Assembly: GCA_950295325.1 (NCBI GenBank)
Contig: OX485806.1
Span: forward strand, 53,563,169-53,627,168
Source of the DNA: Polytrichum commune
Taxonomy: Eukaryota > Streptophyta > Polytrichopsida > Polytrichales > Polytrichaceae
Length of the DNA: 64,000 nucleotides
Direction: 5' to 3'
Position 1 is the first letter of the stretch. The number at the start of each line of letters is the position of its first letter. A program made the position numbers and the translations under genes. Shown piece after piece: positions 29,390-41,717 of the stretch. The notes beneath the pieces were generated by a model. The model was not told the origin of the DNA. It saw only the letters and a list, made by a program, of their open reading frames with translations, and made no database searches.

Positions 29390-31247
29390 CAACTATCGAG
29401 CTTCATGCTCCTATATGCAATGGCCATCCATCTTGCATCGACATCCGCCAATGCTAAAGTCACTCGCCCCCGTATGCACCTCAAAAGGTTTGTCAAACTC
29501 TGCGAACTTAAGCATGGGCGGCAAAAGAACTTCGTCTTAAGATCCCCAAAGACTTGGTGACAAGATTCATCCCACTCTTTGGATAGCCATTTCTTCTACA
29601 AGTCGCACAAGGTTGAGCTCCATGCTCCCATATGCAATGGCCATCCATCTTGCATCAACATCCGCCAATGGCAAAGTCACTCGCCTCTGTATGCACCTCA
29701 AAAGGTTTGGCAAACTCTGCCAACTTGAGCACGGGCGGCGAAGAGAACTTGCTCTTAAGTTCCTCAAAGACTTGGTGGCAAGGCTCATCCCACTCTTCAA
29801 ATCGCCATTTCTTCCACAAGCCGAACAAGGTTGGACAACCATCGAGCTTAATATTTTTATATGCAATGGTCATGCATCTTGCATCAACATCTGCCAATGA
29901 TGAAGTCCTTTGCCTCCATATGCACCTCAAAATGCTTTTGAAAACCCGGGAATTTGACCACATCTTGTGAAGAGAACTTGCTTTTGAGCTCCCCAAAGGC
30001 TTGGTGACAAGGTTCATCCTACTCTTGGGATAGCCATTTTCTCAACAAGTTGAATAAGGTCCTACCAACCTTAGAAAAATCTCGAATGAACTCGTGGTAG
30101 TAGTTGGCTAGGCTATCCAATGACCTAAGCCTTTGTTCAGTCAAGGGCCAATTCTCCTCTTGGATTGTCTTGACATTCTTCATGTTCGTCCACCAAACTT
30201 CATTTGTTACCACATACCTCAAGAACTCAATATCTCGTTGAGCAAAGTTATTTTCCACTACTTGGTGGTAATATTTTGAGCAACACATTGGTGAATTCAT
30301 CCTTGTACCTCACCAACATCCCACGAATGTGGTTTGGGGGAAGCTCATCTTTCCTAGCTTCCCCATGAGTTCTTTGGAGTTGCTCCAATTGAACCACGAC
30401 CATTATTATTATGTCTTCCCATTTATTCATTTGGTTTATTAAGACCAAATTCGACTTGGTTCCTCCTACCATAGAAGTCCTTGTCAATTTGTAGTTCAAT
30501 TCTTTGCCATCATGACACATCACAAATGCACCGCAAGCTCACCGGCTTGCGCCTCACATCTATCATGTGAGTTTCAAAGAAGGTGACGTTCACAATGACA
30601 TGCACCTCATTTATTTCACATAGTGTGAAATCTGGACAAAAACCCAATGACCTATATTCAAAGGTTACATGCATCGCCGCCTCCTTTGCCTCATGCGGTC
30701 GCCCTTTGCAAACCGCACTTTGGTGGGCGTGCCCGTTTTACCGGTCCGTAAGCCCCAACTCCTTTGTAAGTTTTGGGCTCAAGAAGGAGTGTTAGCCTGT
30801 TTGTCAACCCATGATGCTTTTGAACCTCAAGGTATATCCTTCATTTGTGCATTTGAATAGCGCAAATAGGCCTTAAAAGGCCCCGGGTGCCTCATTTGCA
30901 CCAAGTTCATTTCAACGTCACCACCTTCTAAGCATTTCAAATTGGAATTTCAATCCAACATTAATACCGTCCAAGGTTTTAGGTGAATTCGGTATTCTAG
31001 GCCCCAAATAATTTCTCAAGTTTGCGGGAGTACTTTCAAAGGACTCCTCCATTTTCCTCACCAAATCCACCCTCATGCCCACCAATATCATTAAAATCAA
31101 TGATATGGTCAAAACCCACTTGCATATGATTCTTGTTCCAATTTTAGCCTCACAACATGTTGGAGACCCTGGGCTCACCATCATAACCCGCATTTTTTTA
31201 TGATAGCCATGTTTTCCTCAAAGTGCTAGCTCAAATATTGGAACGCT
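29390..31247 (-). pseudogene. Family I internal region of a truncated element (gag to RT)
   Basis: From the LTR at 31262 leftward it has leader and gag (31200-30880), the protease-RT region (30520-30250) and RT (30300-29400) in minus orientation, with breaks throughout. RNase H, integrase and the 3' LTR are missing; family I sequence ends near 29390. Compared with the complete element, gag lacks roughly 400 bp, including the 19-codon repeats (junction near 30830). Confidence 0.75.
29400..30030 (-). repeat. 229-bp-type tandem duplication in RT (second element)
   Basis: The same marker occurs at 29574, 29792 and 30021: spacings of 218 and 229 bp. The 218-bp unit lacks about 11 bp in the GGGACAACCATCGAGC stretch. 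It is the same duplication as in the complete element. Confidence 0.88.
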
Positions 31248-31259
31248 GCTCTGATACCA
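31248..31259 (-). other. tRNA-iMet primer-binding site (truncated element)
   Basis: The minus strand reads TGGTATCAGAGC two bases after the LTR starting at 31262. Confidence 0.88.
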
Positions 31260-31261
31260 CG

Positions 31262-32228
31262 TGTCGCAACCCTTGCTCATCCCCTTCAAAATCTTGCCAA
31301 TATCCATTTCTAGCAAAGGTTACGAGTAATAACCCTTCGCATACCGCCATGCTAATGGTTAGGTCCTCTCAACCCGGACCTTATAGTTCATAGGAGGGGA
31401 ACCAACCCTCCTACTTTGCTTTTGAGACTCACCCCTTTAATCGGTAACCAATCCTTAGATGTTGATTTCCATATATGGAAGTCCAATCTTATGTTGATCA
31501 TCGCATTGCCTGAGCAACACTATAACAACCCGAAGCATACTAGGCAACTATGGCCTAACATTGGGCCAATGCTCATGGAAGCCGTGCCGTTCGGCCTCGG
31601 GTGGGTGAGGCCACACCACCTCACCCATATAAGCCTCTAGGACTCTACGCGGGGCCCCTATCCCACCGTCAAGACACCTTTTGTCTCTCTTCCAAGAGTT
31701 GGGGCCAAGTAGACATTTTCCCTTAGCTGTTGGGCATAGAAGCCCCCAGCAGCTTCAAACCATCATAACTTCCTTGTATGATGTTTCATGTTAACAAATG
31801 ACCACTCCATCTTCATCTACGCTTCACGTAGATGCCGATGGAATCCTCATTTGCCCCATTGAGGCAAGTATTTGGGAAGTTACGCCTGTTCAAACCTTGG
31901 CAATCCCGGGAACCACTCCCAGACACTGTTGTATCAGGGCAGCGCCCTGAGTGGGACATCGCCCCACTCAAATTTCCATAACTCCTAGCTCACACCTCTG
32001 ATTGAGCTTTATGGAATCACCACGCCATAAGCTATGCATAGCTCATGGCCTTACCCTCGTGCCTCCTAGTCTCCGTGGGTGGGAGGCGTTCCCAACGCCC
32101 GGGGCCCTCACCCACACTAGGATCACTTGGGCCCTCTCACCAACGGCACCACAGGTCCCGCGTGCCATTTCAGGCTCCCCCTTGTGCCCATGGTGTTTTG
32201 GGCACTATTCATGAAGATGTGCGCGACA
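31262..32228 (-). mobile_element. Family I 5' LTR of the truncated element
   Basis: TGTCGCAACCC...GTGCGCGACA, 967 bp. The right flank (CTTGC) enters family I RT in plus orientation, so it inserted into another family I copy; the matching left flank is not present. Confidence 0.88.
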
Positions 32229-32484
32229 CTTGCCACCAAGTGAGGAGCTTAAGAGCAAATTATCTTTGCCGCCCGTGCTTAAGTTCGCAGAGTTTGACAA
32301 ACCTTTTGAGGTGCATACGAGGGAGAGTGATTTTACCATTGGTCAATGTTGATGCAAGATGGATGGCCATTGCATATGGGAGTATGAAGCTTGATGGTTG
32401 TCCAACCTTGCCGGTGAAGGAAACTTGTGATGCAAGGTACGAAAGGGGTAAATTAACTACCCCGAAGCACAAAAACTTTTATGT
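32229..32484 (+). pseudogene. Family I RT fragment with internal deletion
   Basis: Plus-strand RT C-terminus (Cys-Arg-Pro-Cys frame and Pro-Phe-Glu-Val-His-Thr frame) runs to about 32405. It then jumps to Glu-Thr-Cys-Asp-Ala-Arg-Tyr and Leu-Thr-Thr-Pro-Lys-His-Lys, which lie about 350 bp further in intact copies (compare 2365-2430). Confidence 0.65.
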
Positions 32485-33084
32485 GTCGTAGTCCGGGTGG
32501 AGGCCCAAGGCTTATATGCTCCTTTACTTGAACCCTCCCAAAATCTTATAATCTTTTCCCATTAATCCAATGATATAACTAGAAAACACTAATCATTTTA
32601 TTCAATACATAGAGATGCCAAACATTCACAAATACTTAGGCCTCACTTGCACACAAGTGAAAACAATTCAAATATAAGTCGTGATCTAAGAAATTCTAAC
32701 CCAAGTGCCTTGATCACGTGATGCCTCTCACTCAGGTTCACCACTTGAATAAGCCTCACTTAGACATGCCCACCCACTAAACTTCAACACTAAACTCAAT
32801 ACTACAGTGTGCCTAACACTGGTCCATCCTTGGCTCCCTGCTCTCTTGGGCCCACTAAGCAGCTTCCTAAGTCCGTGGGTGATGACACCGCCCACTTCTT
32901 CCTTCGTCTGAACCCCTAGACTCAACCACTTCACCAATGCGGCCTCCCTTGTTGGCCGAACCCCCAGGACTCAACCCAATCCACCCGCGGTTGATAGCTC
33001 GAGACCCCTGCCGCACTCCGCTAGTTCTGCCTCCCACGCATTCGCCTTTGAGCCCAAGTGTGGTCACTGAACCCAAAGGCCCAG
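32485..33084. other. Unassigned sequence left of the 10.3-kb element
   Basis: No gene. It is the left half of a sequence that the 10.3-kb element interrupted; it begins TGTGTCGTAGTCCGG where family I similarity ends. It could be an LTR remnant of another family. Confidence 0.4.
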
Positions 33085-34044
33085 TGTGAGCCCAAAATGG
33101 TGCCCACATGTGTTATTAACCCTTTGAAACCATTAGGAGTTACATTTTGATGTTTTATGATTATTCTCAAAAATATAAAAAGAGTGAGGCTTGGTGTGAA
33201 GTTATGTTTAGGCCTTAGGCTTATGTAGTGTAGTTAATTAGAAGCTTAGCGGCATGAAGGAAGTTCTTTGGTTAGGTGAGTGTAGCATGTGGTGGATCAA
33301 GGGAGCTCCTTGAGTTTAAATATTTGAATTGGGATCCATCTTGTTGATTTAGGAGTTGAAGGCTTAGCGGATAGGATAAGAGCCTACGAAGTAAGAGAGG
33401 ATTGAGGGGCTTACTTAGAAGATAGGATAAGAGCCTACAAAGTAGGCAAGGATCGAGGGACTTATCTTGAGCTTTGAGGGTGCTCACCCCTTCCCTTCTC
33501 CTATATATTCCTTTTTTTCACCTTCTTCATTCACTTGTGTTCCTATTCGATATCTCGTCCTTCGCGCTCTTCCATCTTGCACGTGTGGGTGCACACGTGT
33601 GTGTGGGCATATGAGCATGTTGTATTGAGAGGGGAGTGTGGGTAAAGATGAGAGGTTCATACAAGGCCCCCTTACCCTCTGCTTCTCTCTCTCTCTCCCT
33701 CTTGTTGTTCCTCTCATAGAATTGAATTTTGGAATTAGAGTTGTGTGGAAATTAGTAGAAGGATTAGTGGAATTAGTAGAAGGATTAATAGAATTAGTAG
33801 AATTCATAGAGACTTGAATGGGACTTAGTAAGGTTTATTGTAGTAGTTGGTTGACCCTTGAGAAGGCCAATGCTCTACCTATTCAAGAGATTAGCATTAA
33901 TAAAGCATCATGATTTCAAGTGAGTTGGGAGCTTGTTGAGATGGAAGTACATTCCATGTTATCACGAGCTTTGGTATGACACATGTGATTATCAAAACCA
34001 TCATCCGGACTAGGACGTTTAAGGGTGGTGGGTTTGGCCTCACA
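33085..34044 (+). repeat. 5' LTR of the 10.3-kb element
   Basis: Starts TGTGAGCCCAAAATGG, ends GGTTTGGCCTCACA. A TATA box (CTATATATTCC, TATATA at 33502-33507) lies mid-LTR. A CT-rich stretch and a (CT)n tract at 33686-33705 follow. Confidence 0.92.
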
Positions 34045-34048
34045 TAAA

Positions 34049-34066
34049 TGGTGCGTCCGCCGGGAG
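34049..34066 (+). other. Primer-binding site of the 10.3-kb element
   Basis: TGGTGCGTCCGCCGGGA begins four bases after the LTR. TGG is the expected complement of a tRNA CCA end, and it is not the initiator-Met type. I cannot name the tRNA. Confidence 0.6.
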
Positions 34067-35237
34067 TGAAGCGGGAAACATACAGGAGGCAATTAAGAAG
34101 ACTTGGAGGTACAAATTTGAAAGAGGGGAAGGAACACTTGAGACGTGGTAAGAATCTATTCTTAAGTTTTTATTTTTTGAATTATTTAGATTAGTTGCAT
34201 TTTGATTATTTCTTTGGGATGGATTGCATTGTGATTTATGCAATTTCATTTTGAGGAAGGAGCACGGCAAAGGTGTGTCTGCATCCTTTTTGGGAATTTG
34301 CTAAGGACATAAAATGAACTTACGATCGATTAGTTCACGAAGACTTTAGAGGGATAATTAATTTTAGGAAAATTAGACTTTGACACCCACCCGGGGTAAG
34401 TCTCCAAGTCTTGGGACTTGAGAGTTGATGCTATAGATTAGAATTGTTAGTTAGAAATTGTGATTGGGATGTCCCATTGATTCACGGTCGAGGGGAGTGC
34501 TAACTTACAGGGGGAAACGATTGCTTAAGGTACGACGACTTCTTCAAAGTGAAATTATTAATTAATTAATTAATGATTTTAGTATTCATCTTTATCGTTA
34601 TCCGTTGTAGAGGGTAATTCCCTAGTCATAGCATTGTGTTGAAGACAAGAGGGTGATGCCTCGGTCTTTAATATGGTGCATGACGAAGGTCAGCCCCTCA
34701 CTCTCGGTATTGTGATGAGTGTCAATTTGAAGAATAGCACGGAGGTGATTATTCGGCTTGACTAAGAATTGACATGAACATGCCTATCCCATGTTTGGGA
34801 TTTTTCATTTAAGTGGGCTTGTAGGTTCTCTTTCCTCACCTCCATAATTTTTAAGTCACACCAAGGAAAATGATAATATTAATGAGTGAAGGTAGTGAGG
34901 AGTATGATTGGTCAAATGAGGGTTGATCGATTCTTTGGGGAATACAAGATAAGACTCGATCCCAAAAACCATGCTTGACATTAGGATTAGAAAGATCTAG
35001 ACGTAGAAGGAGATTATCTAGGATTAGTGTAGACGATGTTATGGACGATGTTGATGTTAGATTAGAAAGTTGTTTGAATGTCGAGCCTAGTATTAGATCA
35101 TTGTTAGATACATTAGAATCGGAGGCTCAACTTGAGAAAGAGGCAAGTCCTTCTAAGTTGAGTGGTGAGAAATTCCGATAAACGTTGATAGGGGGTTACA
35201 AGGGAGCGCACCGGTTACCATAGATCCGGATCGAGGG
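34067..35237 (+). other. Leader of the 10.3-kb element
   Basis: About 1.2 kb without an intact gene. An open stretch at 34975-35181 (Arg/Asp/Glu-rich) may be a broken gag N-terminus, since it lies directly upstream of gag in another frame. Confidence 0.5.
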
Positions 35238-37339
35238 ATGGATCCACCACCCATACCTCCTATGCCACCCATTGATCCATTGGTTAGGCCGAGAGGCTTA
35301 CCAATCATGGTTCCACAAAACTTACAAGCGGTGGACATGCCTTCCCACCTTCCTAAATTTTATGGAACTAAGGATGAGGATCCTTCTAGGCATATGGAGA
35401 TGTACATGGAGAGGTTAGCTAGTTCACTCGTGACTAATCCGGGGTATTGGCTAGTATGGTTCCCAACCACTTTAGAGGGTGAGGCTTATGAGTGGTATAG
35501 GGATCATGCCGAGGGATATTTTAGAGGATGGAACCAATTACAAAGGGAGTTTTTGAACGAGTTTCGTCCGGAGGTTGGTCAAAGCACGACTTTGAGGGCA
35601 TTAACTTCATTGAAGCAAGGTAGGGAAGAGGAGATTTCGGCTTACATTAGGAGATTTGATTTAGTATGTACATGATTTGTGGGCACCATGCTTAACGATG
35701 ACACACTAAAACAATTCTTCATTCAAGTATTCTTTAAATCGGGAACAATTAGGGGTGTTCTTGAAAGAAATCCTCACACATTGGTGGATGCCAAGCGGGC
35801 GGCTAGAGAGATAAATAGTTTGGATAAAGATCACGAGAGATTGTGGAGAAGGGAAGATGAATTGATACCTCAATTCATTCTCATTCGACCTAGGGTGGTC
35901 ACGGGAGAACTGGTCAAGTATAAGAGTCAAGTTCCTTATGCTATGGTCGAGACGGGTCCAAGTCCTTTAGCGGTTAGAGAACCGGCGCCACTTCTAGCAT
36001 TACCGGCCCCTAGAGCGGATCCTCACCTTGAGGAAGTGGAGAGAAGGTTGGGTGCTAGTCAATTGGAATTTCAAGAGGTCATGATCAAGCAAATGCAAAG
36101 CCTTAGTGATCAAATGTCGTTGATGATCAAGAGTCAATAGCCGGGACCTCCTCCCCCAATTGAGTCGAGTAGACATTCGTCGGGTTTATGGTGTGTGCAA
36201 TGTGGCCAACCGGGCCACACTCGTCAATTTTGTAGAAGTAGACAAAACCGTGATCATCGGAAAAACGGTGGTCCACCTCCATAAAATCAACGAGGCTAAG
36301 CACAACCTCAATATGGTCAAGGAAACAATAGGGGTCCTCCTCTTAGGGGTCAAGGTGGTCAAGACAATGAAAAGAAGGAGTTCCATCCATTTTGTAGAAG
36401 GTGGTCAAGACAATGAAAAGAAGGAGTTCCATCCATTTTGTAGAAGGTGGTCAAGACAATGAAAAGAAGGAGTTCCATCCATTTTGTAGAAGGTGGTCAA
36501 GACAATGAAAAGAAGGAGTTCCATCCATTTTGTAGAAGGTGGTCAAGACAATGAAAAGAAGGAGTTCCATCCATTTTGTAGAAGGTGGTCAAAACAATGA
36601 AAAGAAGGAGTTCCATCCATTTTGTAGAAGGTGGTCAAGACAATGAAAAGAAGGAGTTCCATCCATTTTGTAGAAGGTGGTCAAAACAATGAAAAGAAGG
36701 AGTTCCATCCATTTTGTAGAAGGTGGTCAAGACAATGAAAAGAAGGAGTTCCATCCATTTTGTAGAAGGTGGCATGCCCAAGGTCAATGTTGGTCCGAAG
36801 GGCAAGGTTATGGTTGTAGTAATTGTGGCGGAAGTCATCCTTCGGACAAATGTCGTCAACCGGACAAGGTTATTAATGTACCTTACCCGGTGGCCAATCC
36901 ACAACAACAAGCGCGAGACAACATGAGGAAAGCTGGACCACCGAATGATCTTAGGCCACCGAATTTGTACTATGACCATGGTAATGCAAGACAAACGTTT
37001 CATCCATCGGCGGGATTACAAACGTCGAACGGGTACATTCCGATTCAAAGTAGACAAGGAGGTCTACAAAACTTTGACAATAGGCGCCAAGCCCCTCCTA
37101 CAGATCCGGGTCTGTCTAATTCTCAAGACGTTAGATTTATGGATGGTGTGATGGATGCTCATTATGATGACACGCTTCCTCTCCCAATAGGGATTGGAGA
37201 GGAACAAGGTCAATGGCCTCCACATACCAATACCATCACCTATGAGTTGAGAAATCTAGATGATGAGGTCATTCATGAGGCACCAGCTTTGGCGGTCACA
37301 ACTAGGGCTATGAAGGAGAAAAATCCATTAGAGGTATGA
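35238..37339 (+). pseudogene. gag of the 10.3-kb element
   Basis: ATG at 35238 follows a Pro-rich start. The capsid part (about residues 40-200) has Trp-Phe-Pro-Thr-Thr-Leu-Glu-Gly-Glu-Ala-Tyr-Glu-Trp-Tyr and Gln-Leu-Gln-Arg-Glu-Phe, the retrotransposon gag pattern. A CCHC zinc knuckle Cys-Val-Gln-Cys-Gly-Gln-Pro-Gly-His-Thr-Arg-Gln-Phe-Cys lies near 36196-36237. A second Cys-rich part follows at 36770-36870 (His-Pro-Phe-Cys, Cys-Ser-Asn-Cys-Gly-Gly, Asp-Lys-Cys). Stops: TGA 35673, TAG 36138, TGA 37337. Nine 46-bp repeats (36355-36768) also shift the frame. The second Cys-rich part is in the same frame as pol. Confidence 0.8.
36355..36768 (+). repeat. 46-bp minisatellite, nine copies, in gag
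   Basis: Units start GTGGTCAA at 36355, 36401, 36447, 36493, 36539, 36585, 36631, 36677 and 36723, then GTGGCATG at 36769. The copies are identical except that units six (36585) and eight (36677) read AAAACAATG instead of AAGACAATG. Each unit encodes one Phe-His-Pro-Phe-Cys-Arg-Arg-Trp segment of gag in one of its three frames. Confidence 0.97.
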
Positions 37340-40300
37340 GTGGAGGGTCAAGAAGAATATTCTTCAGACGAACGCATTAACATTTCCGAATTGGACAAGG
37401 TGGCTAGAGTGGCTAGGAGGGTCACTAAAAAGTTCGAAAAGGAGAATGTGATTCTCAATGATAGGGAGAGACCTAATGTCGTTCATGATTTAGAGGGTAG
37501 TGATATGGGAGAATGGGAAGGACCGGAAATTCCTTTGGATGAGTTTGATGGTGTCGGCAATGCCAAAGTGGAGAAGTCAAGTGTGTATGATTTATGGGCC
37601 GACTTTAGTTCGCTCAAGGCGGACATAACCTTTGGACAACTATTGGAGATTTCATCCGTCGCACGGAAGACTCTCAAGGACGGTATGCCGGTGAATAGAA
37701 GAACTAGGAATGTGAAAACTAGAGTTGCCGCTAGAATTCAATCACAAGGAGGTCGCGATGTGAAGGCTATAGAGATAGAGGTCATCATAGTGGACAAGGT
37801 GGTTCCCAATGTACTTGTGGATGGAGGTAGTAGTTTGAACATCTTGCCGGAACACACTATGAGGAAATTGGGTCTTGGTCTTACGGGATTTTCACCTTTG
37901 ATTATAAACATGGCAAATCAAAGCTCAACCATACATTTGGGAATGATTAAGGATTGTAGGATGACCACTGGGGGAGAGGAGTATTTAGTCACGTTTCATG
38001 TGATTAAGATGCATTCCAACAAGGACACATTCTCCATCTTGTTGGGAAGGCCTTGGTTGAGAATGGCGGATGCCATAGTAAATTGGGGAGGGGCCCCGCC
38101 ATCCATTACTTATGGTCCTAAGGATAATCGAGTCATAGTGTCAATTGGGTCATTAGGAGGATGGATGAAGAAAGAATTGTACCTACCATTGGAGAAGGAA
38201 GATGTTGACAAAGCCAAGGATGAGAGAGGGGAGGCTCTAGTGGGAGTTGTTCATCCCAAAAGTCAAAACACTATCATGGATTCGGGTTCGGGAGGTTTAG
38301 GTCTTAGGTTCTACCATTATGGGCATAATGGGGAGTATGCACAATGGTTAAGGGAATATCCCGAGTCGGAGTTCGATATATTGGCAACATCTCACCATCC
38401 ATGTTTGACTGATGAAAGGATTAGTTCCAGTGGCGAGGATTGTTCGTTGTTGGAGCCATGTGAGGTGCTCACCGAAGAGGAGTGGATTTTAGGGGGTTTG
38501 ACGCCTTGGGTGGATAGTGATGTTAATCTAATACACATGGATGGGACTCAAGAGGAGGAGGCTATCTTGGAAGCTTCTAAATTAGAGGAACCTTTACATT
38601 TTTGGACTACGTCTACAGGGATAGTTGTCGGTCACGATATCAAGGATTATCCCAATGTGCCGGCGGATTGGTATAGAAACAAAGATGAGCAAATCCACGT
38701 GTCGGAGGCGGATTGGCGGTATGTGGATGTGAAGTTGAAGAATGGCAAGGTCCGCCAAATGAAGATGGGGTCTAAATTGAAGGAGAAGGAGGTTAGGGAG
38801 TATAGCGAATTGGTAGATGAATTTAGCGACAACTTCGCTTGGTCATACGATGAACTTAAGGGGATTCCTAGAGAGATGATGGAACATCGTATTCCTTTGA
38901 TTCCGGGAGCAAAGCCAATTAGACAAAAAAGAAGAAGGATGAACCCGAAATTACAATTGGTGGTTAAAGCGGAATTGGAGAGATTGTTGAAGGTCGGGTT
39001 TATTAAGCCAGTGGAAATTACGGATTGGGTGTCTCCAATGGTTTTGGTGAAGAAAAAGAACGGAAAGTTAAGGGTGTGTGTCGATTATAGGAAATTGAAC
39101 GCGTGCACACAAAAAGATCATTTCCCCTTACCATTTATCATGTTGCTACTTAAGGAGGTGGAAGGTCGTGCAAGATATACTTTTATGGATGGGTATGCTG
39201 GCTACAACCAAATTTCGATCGCCCTACAAGATATCCATAAGACGGCTTTCACTACACTTTGGGGGACTTTTGTGTGGATTGTAATGCCATTTGGGCTATG
39301 TAATGCCCCGGCTACTTTCCAACGATTAGTTATGTACATCTTCAACGACTTGTTGTTTAAATCCATGACCGTGTTTGTGGATGATTTTAGCACTCAAAGT
39401 AATGTGAGTGATCACTTACATTATGTTAGAGAGATGTTGGTGAGGTGTAGGAAGATGAGGTTAGCTTTGAACCCGGATAAAACATTTTTGGGAGTCAATA
39501 GGGTAGTATTGCTAGGCTATATTGTTAGTAAAAAAAGAAGGAAACCGGATCCGGAAAAGGTTGTGGCCATAAGCGAGTTGGAGACTCCAACCAATTCCAA
39601 AGGGACCTCTAAATTGCTAGGGCGTGTTGGATGGTACCGGGAACTCATTCCAAATTTTTCAAAGATAGCGGTCCCTATTACACAATTGCTCAAAAAAAAT
39701 GTCAAGTTTGAGTGGACGGATGCATACCAAAAGGCTTTCGAGGAGTTGAGGGATAAATTAAGTACTTATCCCGTTTTGAGGCCACCCGATTGGAATAAAC
39801 CCTTTCATGTTTTTTGTGACGCTAGCAATGTGGCGGTGGGTAGCGCACTTTGTCAATCTACGGGAGAAAAAGAAAAAGGTCAACCCATTGCTTACGCTAG
39901 CAAGCAATTGACACCGGCCGAACGAAATAATTCAACCACCGAGAGGGAATGCCTAGCAATGGTGTTCTCGGTGGAAAAATTTAGACATTACCTCTTGTGT
40001 AACCCGGTGGTCTTCTTCGTGGATCACATGGCCATTAAGTATTTGGTAAACAAGGCGGACCTAAGTGGTAGGTTAGCGAGGTGGGTTTTGCTATTAGAGG
40101 AATTTGATTACACGGTGGAATATAAACCGGGTTGCATGCACTTGCAAGCCGACCACTTGTCTAGGTTGTCGGAAAAGATGGGAGAAAATCCGGTGGATGA
40201 TAGGTTAGTGGATGACGATTTCTTTGTTGTTACTTCAAAACCGGATTGGTACGCGGGCATCGTGGAATTCTTGACGACCCAAACGTTGCCCGAGGAGTGG

Positions 40301-40742
40301 TCCAAGGAAGAGAGAAGAAAAGTGAGAATTAATAGTAGATATTTCATTGTGTTGGGACATAGGTTGTTTAGGAACGGAACCGACGGTCTACTTAGGATGT
40401 GTGTGTCCGCAACGGAGGTTCCTTCCATTTTATTGGCATGCCACGATAGCGCATGCGGTGGGCATTTCTCGGGTCAACTCACCGGCCAAAAAATTCTTAG
40501 GGCGGGTTACTTTTGGCCTACGATATTTAAGGATGCACATGATTACGTAAAAAAATGTGATGCTTGCCAAAGGTATGCCCGAAACGATCTCCGCATGGAG
40601 TTGCCACTCCATGTATCGTTACCGCTAGTTCCCTTTGAGAAATGGAGAATCGATTATGTCGGCGAAGTCCATCCCCATTCCTCAAAAGGGATGGCCTACA
40701 TTGTGTTCGCCACCGAGTACCTTACCAAATGGGCGGAGGCTA
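37340..40742 (+). CDS. Pol of the 10.3-kb element: protease, RT, RNase H, integrase N-part
   Basis: Open for about 1135 codons until the nested LTR. Protease active site Val-Asp-Gly-Gly-Ser-Ser at about residue 160. RT at about 545-720 has Pro-Met-Val-Leu-Val-Lys-Lys-Lys-Asn-Gly, Met-Pro-Phe-Gly-Leu-Cys-Asn-Ala-Pro-Ala-Thr-Phe and the catalytic Phe-Val-Asp-Asp (about 678). RNase H at about 815-940 has Phe-Cys-Asp-Ala-Ser, Thr-Glu-Arg-Glu-Cys and Asp-His-Leu-Ser-Arg. The integrase zinc finger His-Asp...Gly-His...Cys-Asp-Ala-Cys is at 1034-1077, and the first core Asp in Arg-Ile-Asp-Tyr-Val-Gly is near 1104. It is in one frame with the end of gag, separated only by the TGA at 37337. It is cut at Trp-Ala-Glu-Ala-Lys by the LTR at 40745. 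Confidence 0.9.
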
Positions 40743-40744
40743 AA

Positions 40745-41717
40745 TGTCGCAACCCTTGCTAAGCCCCCTTGACAATCTTGCCAATTTTCAATTTTAGCAA
40801 AGGTTACGAGCGCTAACCATTCGCGTTCCGCCATGCTAATGGTTAGCTCCTCCTACCCCGGATCATATAGTTCATAGGAGGGAACCAACCCTCCTACTTT
40901 GCTTTTGGGACTCACCCCTTAATCGGTAACCATTCCTTAGATGTGGATTTCCATCCATGGAAGTCCAATCCTATGTTGATCATCGCATTGCCGGAGCAAC
41001 ACTACAACAACCCGAACCATACTAGCCAACTTGGCCTCACATTGGGCCAATGCCCATGGATGCCTTGCCGTTTGGCCTCGGGTGGGTGAAGCCACACCAC
41101 CTCACCCATATAAGCCTCTAGGACTTCACGCGGGGCCCCTACCCCACCGTCAACCAACCTCTTGTCTCTCTACCAAGAGTTGGGGCCAAGTGGACATTTT
41201 CCTTTAGCTGCTGGGCCTAGAACCCCCCCAGCAGCTTCAGACCATCATAACTTCCTTGTTTGATGTCTGATCATAACAACCAACCACTCCATCCTCATCT
41301 ACGCTTCACGTAGATGCCGATGGACTCCTCACTTGCCCCATTTGAGCAAGTCTTGGGGAAGTTATGCCTGTTTGAACCTTGGCAGTCCCGGGAATCACTC
41401 CCAGGCACTGCTGTACCAGGGCGCTGTCCCGGGACAGCGCCCCACTCAAATGGCCATAACTCCTAGCTCACACCTCCGATTGAGGTGTTCTTGAGCTTTC
41501 TAGAATCACCACGCCATGAGCTACGCATAACTCATGGCCTTACCCTTGTGCCTACTAATCTTCGTGGGTGGGAGGCGTTCCCAACGCCCGGGGCCCTCAC
41601 CCACACTAGGATCACTTGGGCCCTCTCACCAACGGCGTCACAAGTCCCGGGTGTCACTCCAGGGTCCCCCTTTTGCCCATGGTGTTTCGGGCACTCCTCA
41701 TGGAGAGGTGCGCGACA
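40745..41717 (-). mobile_element. Family I solo LTR in integrase, TSD CTAAA
   Basis: 973 bp, TGTCGCAACC...GTGCGCGACA. The TSD CTAAA is exact (40740-40744, 41718-41722). The integrase reading frame continues on the other side. The palindrome lies at 41419-41442. Confidence 0.95.

Noticed and set aside
34975-35181. Separate gene in front of gag
   Set aside because: Short, without a known domain, in the leader of a decayed element; more likely a frame-shifted gag N-terminus.
36355-36768. CRISPR-like array
   Set aside because: The 46-bp units are directly adjacent without spacers and encode a piece of gag; a minisatellite in a plant retrotransposon.
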